Shown one piece after another: positions 1 through 8,784 of a stretch of 25,877 nt of DNA. Positions within the stretch are counted from its first letter, which is position 1; each line of letters begins with the position of its first letter. Made by a program: the position numbers and the translations under genes. Source of the stretch: an uncultured Campylobacter sp. (GTDB lineage Bacteria; Campylobacterota; Campylobacteria; Campylobacterales; Campylobacteraceae); the NCBI RefSeq assembly GCF_938045465.1, contig NZ_CALIBF010000003.1, forward strand, positions 1 to 25,877, read 5' to 3'. The notes beneath the pieces are model-generated. The model had not been told where the DNA came from and searched no databases. It worked only from the letters and a program-made list of their open reading frames with translations.

Positions 1-10
1 GCGCGAGCTT

Positions 11-2785
11 TTGCGGGGTTCTGGATGTATCGATGTCGGCGCGGGCAGACACAGCCTCACACAGGATACAGGGCGCCGTGGTTTTATCGCACCGAAATAC
101 GAACTGTGCAGCCGTGCGAACTGCGATTACATCGTGAGCGTGCTCTTGAACGGCGCAGTTTGCTGCGATTTTGCAGCGCAAAATTCGACGAAATTTAGCA
201 GCGATACATACTGCGGCTCTAACGAAAGTACTTACTCGCGGTATAGCTCTAGCGTGGGCGCTTGCTTACGATGCGTTGACGCGAACCGAGATGTCCACTC
301 GCGCCGCGATCCCAGCGCGAACGATCGTTTGCGACGCAGCTCTAGCAGGAGCGATCGTTTGCAATCTAGTATGAACGGACGCTCGCAGCGCAACTTCAAT
401 GCAGGCATTTGCTTACAGCGCGTTGGCACGAAGCAGGACATCCATTTGTACTGCAAATTTGGCGCGAACCGAGACGCCTTTCTACGTTGCGGTTTTGATG
501 CTTGTGGATTGAGCGCGCAGTTCAGCGCTCAAAAAGCCGTTTTTAGTACCTACCGCTCGCTGTTTTGCGATGCAAGTGGGCTAGGTAGCGAGCAAAATCC
601 CGCTCTAGACACGTTTTGTGCAGTGCGGAATTTTTTAAATTTACATGTCGCGCGCGATTTTAAGAATTTTGGCTCTGTAAATTTGAAGAAATTTAACCTC
701 GCCGCGCTACAATTTGCAAATTTAAAAAAGCAAATCCGCGCAGGCGAAGGTGCCGATAAGAGCGCCGAGCCGCGCAATTTGACGAATTTTGGGCACGAAA
801 CCCGTGTGCTGCGCAGACTAGGCTTTGAAAGTAAAATTCTCGCGCCGCGTAGATTTTACTTTGAGAGCGCGGCCGGCATACCGTGCGGATCTGGCCTCCG
901 GCACAGAGGCTGCGAAGTCGCACAAAATTTTAAACGTTTCGCCCCCGATTTTGCAGAAAATTTTAAAGATTTTACTTGGAGCTTAGAAACGGAGCCTGCG
1001 CAAAATTTCAAAATTTCCGCTTTAAATTTTATACAAAATTTTTGGAATTCCGCTCGCGGCAGGGAAGCCGGGTCTATGCAAGGCTTCAGGAATTCGGGCC
1101 GAAATTTTGAGCCAAGCTTCTCGCAGAGCGTCAAAAATTACGACCGAAATCTTGAGCCGAAATTCCCGCAGAGCGCTAAAAATTCCAATCGAAATTTAGA
1201 GGCAGAGCCCGCGCGAGACTTTAAAAATCAAAATTCCACGCAGGATTTTTCACAAAATTGTAAAAGCTATGATAAAAATTCCACTCAGGCTTTTTCGCAA
1301 AGTGGCAGAAGCTACGAGCTAAATTCCAAACCGAGTTTCTCGCAAAACATTAAAAATTCCGAACGGAATTTCCCGCTAAGCTTCTTACAAAGCGCCAAGA
1401 ATTCAGATCAAAGTCAAAACTCCAAACCCACTTCCGCGCAAAGCTTTAAAAATCAAAATTTCGCGTGGGATTTCTCACAAAACGGCGGAAGCGCCGAACC
1501 AAATTCTGTTCAGAACTTCTCGCAAAGCTCTAAAAATTCCGATCGGAATTCCAAAGCTAACTCCACGCAAAACCAAACCGAGCCTGTCTCGTCGCAGGAG
1601 CTCAAAAATTCCGAGCCCTGCCCGGCGCAGCGGCAAGAGCTAGGCTTTTACGCGCCTAAATTTAAAGACGAGCGCGCGAGGAATTTTTTCTCCCATCCGA
1701 TGCGCGCCTTCGTTCTTTGCGCCTGCTTTTTTGCGGCGCTGGGCGCGCTTAGCTTCCTAGCACCCGATGCGCTGGCGATCGATTATGTCGGCGCTCATAA
1801 GTTTTACTTTCTATTTTTGGCGCCTTCGTGCATCTACGCGGCATTTTTGCTTACCGCGCTGCCCGATTGGACGAACTTCGAGGGCTCGCTAAAGCCCGTC
1901 TCGCTTGCCTTTGCCGCCTGCCTGATCGCGGCTTTTATCGCGAGCTTTTTAAACTTACGCGCGGCGGCGGCGATTACGGCGCTGTTTTGGGCGATATTTT
2001 TCATCTTTGCGGCGCGGCTTTTGTGGCTGGATAAAAACTCGAATAATTTTAGCATCCTGGCAGTCCTTGCGGCGTTTTGCGCCTGCTCTGCGGCCTACGG
2101 CGCGAGCGGAGATGAGAAGTTTTTGCTTAGCTTCGTGCATATCAACGTCGCGGCAATCGCCGTCGTAAGCTACCGCATAAGCGTCGTTATCGGCAACGAA
2201 GCGTTAAGAGAGGGCGGGCTGAAGGACGCCGTTTTTATTCCAAATTTTATCTACAAAAATTTAGCCGCTTTCCTCGCCTTCGCTTTGGCGCTCGCGAGCC
2301 CATTTTTAAGCGAGGCGACGTGCGGGTTTATCGCGCTTGGCATCGGATTTTTGTTTTTGGCGAAACTTCGCGAGCTGCACTACGCCGAAATTCTAAGCCG
2401 CCACTATATGGCGTTTTACTACGCGTTGCAGGCTGCGTGCGCGGCGGGCTATGCGTGGCTGGGCTGGGAGCTGATACGCGGGGGATACGCTGTCGCGCCG
2501 CTGCACGTCATCGCGATCTGCTATATGTATGGAGCGATACTTTTCGTAGGGATGATCGCCGGCCAGCGCCACAGCGGAATTTCGCCGCTAAACTTCCCGC
2601 GCCTAAGCCGCGCGGCGCTCGTTTTAGCTCTACTCGCGGGGGCTTTAAGAGCCGTTTTTGCGGGCGAGAGCTTTGTTTTATACGTGATGATCCCATCGGT
2701 GCTTTTCATCGCCGCGGTCGCGCTATATCTGATAAATTTCGTTCCGATCTTTCTGAAAAATCCTTTCAGCGCGGATCCGGATTGA
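11..2785 (+). CDS. NnrS family membrane protein with long repetitive N-terminal extension (5' end uncertain)
   Basis: The C-terminal part, from about residue 559, matches the NnrS family: haem- and copper-binding polytopic membrane proteins linked to nitric-oxide stress and denitrification. Visible marks are FFSHPMRAF at the usual NnrS beginning, TALPDWTNFEG, many hydrophobic helices, and GQRHSG near the end where the family has a conserved GH-G motif. NnrS proteins usually have about 400 residues; this frame has 924. The extra 560 residues are hydrophilic: a Cys/Arg-rich first part (1-180), a Phe/Asn/Lys/Ser-rich part, and a 15-residue tandem repeat (about 370-517). The frame has no stop upstream to the window edge and the first usable codon is a TTG at 11, so the gene may start outside. 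ATG at 370, 1076 and 1700 are alternatives; the one at 1700 has GAGG only about 18 nt upstream, which is poor. The NnrS call is firm, the start is not. Confidence 0.75.
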   Translation: MRGSGCIDVGAGRHSLTQDTGRRGFIAPKYELCSRANCDYIVSVLLNGAVCCDFAAQNSTKFSSDTYCGSNESTYSRYSSSVGACLRCVDANRDVHSRRDPSANDRLRRSSSRSDRLQSSMNGRSQRNFNAGICLQRVGTKQDIHLYCKFGANRDAFLRCGFDACGLSAQFSAQKAVFSTYRSLFCDASGLGSEQNPALDTFCAVRNFLNLHVARDFKNFGSVNLKKFNLAALQFANLKKQIRAGEGADKSAEPRNLTNFGHETRVLRRLGFESKILAPRRFYFESAAGIPCGSGLRHRGCEVAQNFKRFAPDFAENFKDFTWSLETEPAQNFKISALNFIQNFWNSARGREAGSMQGFRNSGRNFEPSFSQSVKNYDRNLEPKFPQSAKNSNRNLEAEPARDFKNQNSTQDFSQNCKSYDKNSTQAFSQSGRSYELNSKPSFSQNIKNSERNFPLSFLQSAKNSDQSQNSKPTSAQSFKNQNFAWDFSQNGGSAEPNSVQNFSQSSKNSDRNSKANSTQNQTEPVSSQELKNSEPCPAQRQELGFYAPKFKDERARNFFSHPMRAFVLCACFFAALGALSFLAPDALAIDYVGAHKFYFLFLAPSCIYAAFLLTALPDWTNFEGSLKPVSLAFAACLIAAFIASFLNLRAAAAITALFWAIFFIFAARLLWLDKNSNNFSILAVLAAFCACSAAYGASGDEKFLLSFVHINVAAIAVVSYRISVVIGNEALREGGLKDAVFIPNFIYKNLAAFLAFALALASPFLSEATCGFIALGIGFLFLAKLRELHYAEILSRHYMAFYYALQAACAAGYAWLGWELIRGGYAVAPLHVIAICYMYGAILFVGMIAGQRHSGISPLNFPRLSRAALVLALLAGALRAVFAGESFVLYVMIPSVLFIAAVALYLINFVPIFLKNPFSADPD
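1118..1561 (+). repeat. 45-bp (15-residue) tandem repeat inside the NnrS extension
   Basis: About nine to ten degenerate units, each starting with Phe-Ser-Gln-Ser/Asn followed by Lys-Asn-Ser-x-x-Asn, follow each other with a period of 15 codons. One unit is 13 codons and one double unit is more diverged. Copies differ largely at third codon positions (TTC/TTT, TCG/TCA, CAG/CAA, AGC/AGT), which suggests that the encoded protein has been under selection. Confidence 0.75.
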
Positions 2786-2817
2786 TAATCATCAAAGCGA
2801 GCTTGCTAAATTTTAGC

Positions 2818-2823
2818 TAAAAT
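2818..2823 (+). promoter_or_regulatory. Probable -10 box of the cupin gene
   Basis: TAAAAT preceded by TTTTAGC, about 29 nt before the cupin ATG. This fits the Campylobacter sigma-70 pattern, but the surrounding sequence is rich in similar words. Confidence 0.4.
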
Positions 2824-2851
2824 CGATCAAATTTCATTTCAAGGAGAACTT

Positions 2852-3181
2852 ATGCAACATATCAAAAATATCGACGCCGCTAAGGCCGTAGAGCTTGCTT
2901 CGCTAGTCGAAGTATCCCCTCATAAGGTGATTTCGCGCACCCTCGCGCAAAATCCTGCGCTGAATATGACGCTTTTTGCCTTCGACGGCGGCGAGGAGAT
3001 CAGCTCGCACAAATCCGACGGCGACGCGTTCGTTTACGTGCTTGAGGGCGAGGGCGATTTCACGATCGACGGGCAGAAGCACCGCGTAAAAGCGGGGCAA
3101 AGCATCGTAATGCCTGCGGGCTTGCCGCATGCGATCTCGGCACCCGCGCCGTTTAAGTGGTTTTTAGTGGTGGTTTTTTAG
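2852..3181 (+). CDS. Small single-domain cupin protein
   Basis: A 109-residue protein with one cupin barrel, predicted cytoplasmic (no signal or membrane segment). Cupin motif 1 is around residues 50-70 (SSHKSDGDAF then VLEGEG) and motif 2 is GQSIVMPAGLPH at 82-93. In the usual metal-binding pattern the first motif has two histidines; here only H53 is present and the second position is S55, with H93 in motif 2, so metal binding may be altered. A good AAGGAG lies 7 nt before the ATG. It lies about 65 bp downstream of the NnrS gene with its own likely promoter. Substrate is unknown. Small cupins of this type are common stand-alone proteins. Confidence 0.85.
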   Translation: MQHIKNIDAAKAVELASLVEVSPHKVISRTLAQNPALNMTLFAFDGGEEISSHKSDGDAFVYVLEGEGDFTIDGQKHRVKAGQSIVMPAGLPHAISAPAPFKWFLVVVF

Positions 3182-3625
3182 CCCCTAAGCTTAAGGGCGG
3201 GTCAAATTTTAAAATTTAGCCCGCCGCTTCATAAAATTTTATCCGAAATTCCATTTGCAGGGCCCTTCTGTCTGTTTCAGACCGTTCCCGCTCGCCCTCG
3301 CAAAATTTTAAAATTTAGAAACGTTTAAATTTTACTTTTACAGCGCTAAAAAATTTCGTCTGTTTTGCAAACCGTGCGGGAGCTAGAGATAACACATCGC
3401 GTTTGCGCGCCGTGCCGAGCCCCGAAATCGCACGCTTGAGCTCGCGCGTTAAATTTCAAAGCCGCGCCGGGCGCGCAATACATATCGGGCGAGTAGAGCA
3501 GACGGGCGCTGTAGCAGGGCAAACCCGCCGAGTGCGCAATACGCGCCTAGCTCACAGATCGAGAGTTAAATTTAAAGGCTGTGTCCGGCGCGAAATGCAC
3601 ACCAAGCCGGCCTAAATTTTAAAAT
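3182..3625. other. Intergenic stretch without a gene (444 bp)
   Basis: Contains a hairpin directly after the cupin gene and three copies of the palindrome AAATTTTAAAATTT (3204-3217, 3302-3316, 3614-3627). The only open frame (about 3403-3615) is rich in Arg and Ala, lacks a ribosome binding site and has no recognisable motif; I do not regard it as a gene. Confidence 0.6.
3196..3225. terminator. Hairpin after the cupin gene, possible terminator
   Basis: GGCGGG (3196-3201) pairs with CCCGCC (3220-3225); the loop itself contains the palindrome AAATTTTAAAATTT that could extend the stem. No T-run follows, so it is not a classical intrinsic terminator. It lies between the convergent cupin and recJ genes. 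Confidence 0.45.
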
Positions 3626-5206
3626 TTAACTCTCGCTCGGGCTTAGCTCCTTGATGATGAGCTCTGGCGTGATCGTGCCGCGGAAGTTGTTTTTGCTAAT
3701 CGTAAAGATCACGTCCACCCGCTCGCCGGCGCGCGGCAAAAAGTCGTAGTTGAAAAATAGCGCCTCGACGCTGCCGCCGTTTTTATCAAGCGCCATTTTG
3801 ATATGCTTGCCCTCCTTGCCGATCTCTCTGATGTTGCGCGCGCGCGCGCCTTTGATACAAAAGAGCGGGCGCGGATTTTTCTGCCCGTACGGCTCGTAAA
3901 ATTCTAAAATTTCAAGCAGCTCGAAGTCTATCTGCGACGCGTCCAGCTCGCCCAGCAGATCGTCTTGCGCGCTAAAATCGCTCAGATCCTTAGGCGTTAT
4001 ACGCTCATTTACGCGCCGCTTAAACTCCTGAAGTAGCGCAGGATCGATCCCCACGCCCGCAGCGCCCTTGTGTCCGCCGAAGGTCGTTAAAATTTCGCTT
4101 TGCGAAGAGATCAGCTCTAAAATGTCAAATTTACCGATGCTGCGCGCGCTTCCTTTGGCGCGCGAGTCGCTTACGCTAAAGACGATCGCGGGCTTTTTGT
4201 AGGTCTTGCTTAGGCGGCTTGCGACGATGCCGATGATCCCTTCGTGCCACTGCGGACCCCACACGACGATGACGTTGTCGCTCGGATCGACGCTTTTTAC
4301 GATCTCGTCGTAAAGGCTTTTCTCCTCCTCTTTGCGCGAGTTGTTGATGGAATTTATCGTCTCTAGGTAGTGGTTTGCCTCTCTGATATTTTTGGCGCAT
4401 AGGAAGTTATACGACATCGTCGCATCGTCCATCCGCCCCGTGCAGTTGATTAGCGGCGCGATCGTGTAGCTGATATCGTCAAATTCGAAGTGCTTTTTAA
4501 AATAATGCTCCTTAATCGCCTTGAAGCAGGCGCGGTTCGAGCTATTTAGCCGCTTGATGCCGAAGCGCAAAAGCGCGCGGTTCATATCGCGCAGCTCCAT
4601 CATATCGGCGATTATGGCGATGATGAGGATATCCATCGAGCTTGCCATATCGTAGTTCACGCCGAGGGTTTCTTTTAGCGCTCCCACGAGATACCAGGCC
4701 ACCTGCGCGCCGCAAATTTCGATATTCGGGAAGGTACAATCAGGCTGCTTCGGATTGATTATCGCATAAGCTCTAGGCAGCACGGGCGGAGGCATGTGGT
4801 GATCGGTGATGATGAGATCGATCCCTTTTTGGGCGCAAATTTCGGCGGCTTCCGTCGCGGAGGTGCCGTTATCTACGGTGATGATGAGATCAACGTCCTC
4901 AAGCTCGCCTATGATCTCGCTGTTTAGCCCGTATCCGTCGGTGAAGCGGTTTGGGATCTTGATAACGTAATCCGCGCCTATTTGATTGAAAAAATCGCTC
5001 ATTATGACGGTGCTTACGATACCGTCGACGTCGTAATCGCCGACTACGGCTATGCGCTGGTTTTCTTCGATGGCAGTTTTTATGCGCAAAGCCGCCTTAT
5101 AGGTATCTTTCAGATCGCAGGGTAAGGGAATTTCAGAAATTTTAGTATGCCGATCGTTCGCAAATCTCGATTTTAGAATTTCCCTTATCTCGTTTTTACC
5201 TAGCAT
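3626..5206 (-). CDS. recJ: Single-stranded-DNA-specific exonuclease RecJ
   Basis: A 526-residue DHH-family nuclease that degrades single-stranded DNA 5'-3' in recombination and mismatch or base-excision repair, cytoplasmic. Metal-binding motifs are in order: GDYDVDG (56-62), VDNG (D112), DHH (135-137), DMMEL around D201, the INCTGRMDDA region (253-262), and GGHKGAAG (377-384) of the DHHA1 domain. The C-terminal part fits the RecJ OB domain. Length is near the lower end of the family, as usual in epsilonproteobacteria. The start overlaps the end of pyrG by 11 nt, so the two are probably translated from one mRNA. Confidence 0.96.
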   Translation of the reverse strand: MLGKNEIREILKSRFANDRHTKISEIPLPCDLKDTYKAALRIKTAIEENQRIAVVGDYDVDGIVSTVIMSDFFNQIGADYVIKIPNRFTDGYGLNSEIIGELEDVDLIITVDNGTSATEAAEICAQKGIDLIITDHHMPPPVLPRAYAIINPKQPDCTFPNIEICGAQVAWYLVGALKETLGVNYDMASSMDILIIAIIADMMELRDMNRALLRFGIKRLNSSNRACFKAIKEHYFKKHFEFDDISYTIAPLINCTGRMDDATMSYNFLCAKNIREANHYLETINSINNSRKEEEKSLYDEIVKSVDPSDNVIVVWGPQWHEGIIGIVASRLSKTYKKPAIVFSVSDSRAKGSARSIGKFDILELISSQSEILTTFGGHKGAAGVGIDPALLQEFKRRVNERITPKDLSDFSAQDDLLGELDASQIDFELLEILEFYEPYGQKNPRPLFCIKGARARNIREIGKEGKHIKMALDKNGGSVEALFFNYDFLPRAGERVDVIFTISKNNFRGTITPELIIKELSPSES

Positions 5207-6827
5207 TTTTTATGGATGCTTCGATAAAGCCCAAAATAGCGGGATTTGGGCGCACTAGACGGCTGGTAAATTCCGGGTGAAACTGCACGCCCAGAAAAAA
5301 CGGATGGTTTTTTAGCTCGACCGCTTCGATAAGCCCGTCGCTCTCGCCGCAGACGATAAGACCGTGCTTTTCAAACTCGGCGCGGTACTTCGGATTGGCT
5401 TCGTAGCGGTGGCGGTGGCGCTCGCGGATGATTTTTTGCTCGCCGTAAATTTTACCCAAAAGCGAGCCCTTTTTGACGTCGCAGTCATAGCCGCCCAGCC
5501 GCATAGTACCGCCCATAGGGGATTTGTGCGTGCGGATCTGCTTTTTGCCGCTTGCGTCGATAAAGCTGTCGATGAGGTAGATCACCGGATCTTCGGTCTG
5601 CGGGTCAAATTCTGCAGAGTTGGCGTTCTTTAATTTTAAGACATTGCGCGCAAACTCCACCATCGCAAGCTGCATCCCCAAGCAGATACCCAAAAACGGC
5701 ACCTTGCGCACCCGCGCGTAGTTTATGGCTAAAATTTTACCCTCTACCCCGCGCGAGCCGAAGCCGCCTGCGACCAAAATTCCGTTTACGTCGCGGAAAA
5801 TTTCATCCACATTGCTTGCTTCAATTTTTTCGCTGTCGATCCACTTCAAATTTATCCGCGTATCAAGCGTGGCGCCCGCGTGGATGATCCCCTCGGTGAG
5901 GGATTTGTAGCTTTCTTTCAGATCGATATATTTGCCGACGAAGGCAATCGTGGTTTCGTTCGTAGGCACGATAACGCGCTTAACTAGGCTGTCCCAGTTG
6001 CTCATATCGACTTCGAGCTTGTTTAAGCTTAAAGTCTCCGCGATCGGCGTTAAAATATCCTGTTTCAAAAACGCAAGCGGGATCTGATAGATGCTCGCGC
6101 TATCGGGGCTTTCGATGACGCAGTTTTTATCCACGCCGCAGCTTAGCGCGATCTTGTCTTTAAGCGCGCGATTTAGCGGCATTTCGGAGCGGCAGATTAT
6201 CATATCGGGGCTGATACCGATGCGGCGCAGCTCGCCTACGCTGTGCTGCGTGGGCTTGGTTTTGAGCTCGCCCGCTACCTTGATGAAAGGCACGAGCGTG
6301 AGGTGGATATTCATCGTATTTACCCTACCCAGCTCCACTCTCATCGCGCGGATCGCCTCTAAAAACGGCAGCCCCTCGATGTCGCCCACGGTGCCTCCGA
6401 TCTCGACGATCAGCACGTCGTTGCCCTCGCCCGCCTTTTTTATACGGCGCACGATCTCGCCTACGATGTGAGGGATCACCTGGATCGTCTTGCCCAGATA
6501 ATCGCCCCTGCGCTCCTTTTCGATGACGGAGCTGTAAACTTTGCCCGTGGTGAAGTTGTTGTCTTGGCTTAAATTTTCATCCAAGAATCGCTCGTAGTGC
6601 CCCAAATCCAGATCGGTCTCCGCGCCGTCGTCGGTGACGAAAACCTCTCCGTGCTCCAGCGGGCTCATGGTGCCCGGATCGACGTTGATATAAGGATCCG
6701 CCTTTAGGATGCGCACCTTTTGCCCCGCGTGCTTTAAAAGCGTCGCGATCGACGCCGCCGCAATGCCCTTACCCAGCGAGCTCAGAACGCCCCCCGTCAC
6801 GAAAATATATTTCGTTTGCTTTGCCAT
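5196..6827 (-). CDS. pyrG: CTP synthase
   Basis: Converts UTP to CTP with ATP and glutamine, the last step of pyrimidine nucleotide synthesis; cytoplasmic. The 543 residues have the usual full length. The N-terminal synthase domain starts with TGGVLSSLGKG and contains ADPYINVDPGTMSP. The C-terminal class I glutamine amidotransferase domain has the nucleophile C382 in GICLGMQ and the H517/E519 pair in FHPEF. AGGAAAACCT precedes the ATG at a good distance, and a TATAAT box lies 33-38 nt upstream. First gene of the pyrG-recJ pair. Confidence 0.98.
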   Translation of the reverse strand: MAKQTKYIFVTGGVLSSLGKGIAAASIATLLKHAGQKVRILKADPYINVDPGTMSPLEHGEVFVTDDGAETDLDLGHYERFLDENLSQDNNFTTGKVYSSVIEKERRGDYLGKTIQVIPHIVGEIVRRIKKAGEGNDVLIVEIGGTVGDIEGLPFLEAIRAMRVELGRVNTMNIHLTLVPFIKVAGELKTKPTQHSVGELRRIGISPDMIICRSEMPLNRALKDKIALSCGVDKNCVIESPDSASIYQIPLAFLKQDILTPIAETLSLNKLEVDMSNWDSLVKRVIVPTNETTIAFVGKYIDLKESYKSLTEGIIHAGATLDTRINLKWIDSEKIEASNVDEIFRDVNGILVAGGFGSRGVEGKILAINYARVRKVPFLGICLGMQLAMVEFARNVLKLKNANSAEFDPQTEDPVIYLIDSFIDASGKKQIRTHKSPMGGTMRLGGYDCDVKKGSLLGKIYGEQKIIRERHRHRYEANPKYRAEFEKHGLIVCGESDGLIEAVELKNHPFFLGVQFHPEFTSRLVRPNPAILGFIEASIKNAR

Positions 6828-6859
6828 AGGTTTTCCTAAATTTTGATATTAATATTGCA

Positions 6860-6865
6860 ATTATA
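6860..6865 (-). promoter_or_regulatory. Promoter of pyrG-recJ (-10 box)
   Basis: On the minus strand AAAAAAAGTTATAATTGC holds a perfect TATAAT, predicting a start of transcription about 26 nt before the pyrG ATG. Confidence 0.7.
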
Positions 6866-6893
6866 ACTTTTTTTAGGTTAAATCACACTAAGC

Positions 6894-6899
6894 TAGAAT
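6894..6899 (+). promoter_or_regulatory. Possible -10 box for the exported-protein gene at 6966
   Basis: GCTAGAAT lies about 67 nt upstream of the ATG, with a T-rich stretch further up. It would form a divergent promoter pair with that of pyrG. One mismatch to TATAAT. Confidence 0.4.
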
Positions 6900-6965
6900 T
6901 TGAAAATTTTAAGAATTTACGGCAAAATATATGGTTGAATAAATTTTATTTAAAAGGAGATGACG

Positions 6966-8414
6966 ATGAAAAAGATCATCGCGGCTTTAGTAGTCATTTT
7001 AGCGTTGATCGCGGGCGTATTTTTTGCAACCAAAGACGCAAAATCGGGCGTTGCAAAAACCATAAACGACGGTATTACCAAAACCGTCGACGGCGCGGTG
7101 GGTAAGAGCGCCGGTGCGGCGATTGAGCAGCAGATTGCGGAATTTATTGCTAGAAACGATATTTTTGAGACTACGAGCGCCAAATTTTACCCGGGCGATA
7201 GCAACTCAAGCGGCTTTATCGAAGGCGTAGTAAAAAAAGAGAAACTACAAAAAAGCCTTGCTGAAGGCTTTAACAAGCTAAAGGAAAAAGCAGGCGCGCA
7301 AGATAGCAACGATACGGACGAGCCGGATCCTGCTAAAATTTTCCCGGAAGATTTTGCTTTTCGCTATGACTACACTATTAAGCATAGCGTAAAAAACGCT
7401 GCGGATGGATTTGAGAGCGACGGAATTTTAACGATTAAGACGCCATATTACGCGGAGCCTTGCAAGAAGCTGTTTAAGACTGACGCGCCGCTTAGTACGC
7501 ATCTAAACTACGGGCCTACTGAGGTTAAATTTAGCGCAAAGCTAGCCGATATAAATGTGCTCGAAGATGGTGAAATAGGACGTCTTGCAGGCCTTAGCCT
7601 AAACGGCACGAGCGATATGAGCGGCAAAACGATAAAAGCCTTGGGCTTTAAAATCGGTGAAATTTTTATAGACGACGGCAAGGATTCGGGTCTTGATATA
7701 AAGGATCTTATCTATGAGGCAAACTTTAAAAACGGTATCCAAGATCTAGACGATAATATAACCAAGCTCTTTTTGAATGACATAGATTTTGCAGGCAGCA
7801 CAAAAGAGCTCGTCGTAACTGTAGATAAGCAGCGCTTCGTCGTAGTTACGGATATGAGCACGGAAGGTAGCTACCGCGTAAAAGATGGAATTTTAAATTT
7901 CAACGAAAGTGATAAAGCCCAAAGCCTAAAAATCGCCGATGTGCTAGTGCGAAACATCCATTTAGGCGTCGATACCAGCTTTAGCGCCGCACTTTTCGAA
8001 AAATATCTGTCTGTTATCTCAAATCCGCAAGAAGGCGAAAAATTAGCGGAAAATAAAGAGCTTTTTATGAAGTTGTTAAAAGATGATATGAAAATCAACG
8101 TGAGTGATTTTTCGTTTGAAAATAGCCTCGGCAAGAAATTTGCTTTTAACGCAAGCGCGCTAGTAGGCGGCTACATCGACGAGACGCAGCTTTTTAAGCG
8201 CATGAGCTTGGACGGCAAAGCTACGATAAATACGACCATCACGGACTTCCTATCGCCTTATGACAGCCTGCGCGATTTTGCGCCGATGGCGGAAGTTTAC
8301 GGCTCGCAGTTTCTTAAGCCTGATGGAGATGGGGTTAAGATGGAGTTTAGCTTCGATAAGGCAAGCAACTCTATGATCTTAAACGGAAAGCCCATCCCGC
8401 TACCGCACAATTAA
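6966..8414 (+). CDS. Membrane-anchored exported protein, YdgA/DUF945-like (unproven)
   Basis: A 482-residue protein with a Lys-rich start and one hydrophobic segment (about residues 5-21), so it is probably anchored in the inner membrane with the rest in the periplasm. The remainder alternates short beta-like stretches (ILTIKTPYYAEP, STHLNYGPTEVKFSAKL), the look of the YdgA/DUF945 group and other AsmA-like proteins. No catalytic motif is seen, and the family call is tentative. Two in-frame ATGs lie six nt apart; the AAGGAG at 6954-6959 abuts the first and is 6 nt from the second (6966), which I take as the start. It is monocistronic, ending in a strong terminator. Confidence 0.8.
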   Translation: MKKIIAALVVILALIAGVFFATKDAKSGVAKTINDGITKTVDGAVGKSAGAAIEQQIAEFIARNDIFETTSAKFYPGDSNSSGFIEGVVKKEKLQKSLAEGFNKLKEKAGAQDSNDTDEPDPAKIFPEDFAFRYDYTIKHSVKNAADGFESDGILTIKTPYYAEPCKKLFKTDAPLSTHLNYGPTEVKFSAKLADINVLEDGEIGRLAGLSLNGTSDMSGKTIKALGFKIGEIFIDDGKDSGLDIKDLIYEANFKNGIQDLDDNITKLFLNDIDFAGSTKELVVTVDKQRFVVVTDMSTEGSYRVKDGILNFNESDKAQSLKIADVLVRNIHLGVDTSFSAALFEKYLSVISNPQEGEKLAENKELFMKLLKDDMKINVSDFSFENSLGKKFAFNASALVGGYIDETQLFKRMSLDGKATINTTITDFLSPYDSLRDFAPMAEVYGSQFLKPDGDGVKMEFSFDKASNSMILNGKPIPLPHN

Positions 8415-8421
8415 ATTTTAA

Positions 8422-8464
8422 AGCTTTGCGGGTAAATTTTAAATCTACCCGCAAAGCTCTTTTT
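8422..8464 (+). terminator. Strong intrinsic terminator
   Basis: A perfect 13-bp stem (AGCTTTGCGGGTA 8422-8434 with TACCCGCAAAGCT 8446-8458), an 11-nt AT-rich loop and then CTCTTTTTG. It closes the exported-protein gene. Confidence 0.92.
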
Positions 8465-8641
8465 GTTTCTTACTTTTTCGGCGCAAAATTTCGCAAAGCT
8501 TTGCGTAAATTTTTACCTGCAGAATTTCGTGCCGCTACCATAAAATTTCGCTCAAATTTTACCGCATCGTTTCCGCCCGCTTCGTTAAATTTTAAAATCT
8601 ATAAGCCAAAATAATGACAGATAGACTTAAGCAATTTTGGC

Positions 8642-8647
8642 TATAAT
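8642..8647 (+). promoter_or_regulatory. nrdA promoter (-10 box)
   Basis: TTTTGGCTATAATGCG contains a perfect TATAAT with the upstream G common in Campylobacter promoters. Predicted transcription start is about 8654, giving a leader of about 130 nt. Confidence 0.75.
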
Positions 8648-8686
8648 GCGCGATTTTGCAGCGCAGCTAGCGTAAATTTAAAAGAC

Positions 8687-8721
8687 GGCGGATTTGAGGC
8701 ATTTATTATGCCGCCTCTTTT
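8687..8721 (+). promoter_or_regulatory. Structured leader of nrdA with terminator-like hairpin
   Basis: GAGGC (8696-8700) can pair with GCCTC (8713-8717), followed by TTTT. Alternatively GGCAT (8698-8702) pairs with ATGCC (8708-8712), or GGCGG (8687-8691) with CCGCC (8711-8715). The pairings exclude each other, the layout expected of an attenuator, but this is inference. Confidence 0.35.
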
Positions 8722-8784
8722 GACGACGTATTTTATATTGGGAAACTAACGCTAAATTTGCATTTTTAAATTTCAAGGAACGAT

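Larger units (their letters stand above)
8465..8784. other. Gap before nrdA: promoter and leader, no gene
   Basis: The first part holds only AAATTT-type words; the second holds the nrdA promoter and its leader. An open frame at 8426-8614 crosses the terminator and has no ribosome binding site, so I reject it. Confidence 0.6.

Noticed and set aside
3403..3615. 70-codon plus-strand open frame between cupin and recJ
   Set aside because: No ribosome binding site, Arg/Ala-rich composition typical of GC-rich noncoding DNA, no motif.
8426..8614. 62-codon plus-strand open frame after the exported-protein gene
   Set aside because: It starts inside the strong terminator stem and consists of AAATTT-type words.
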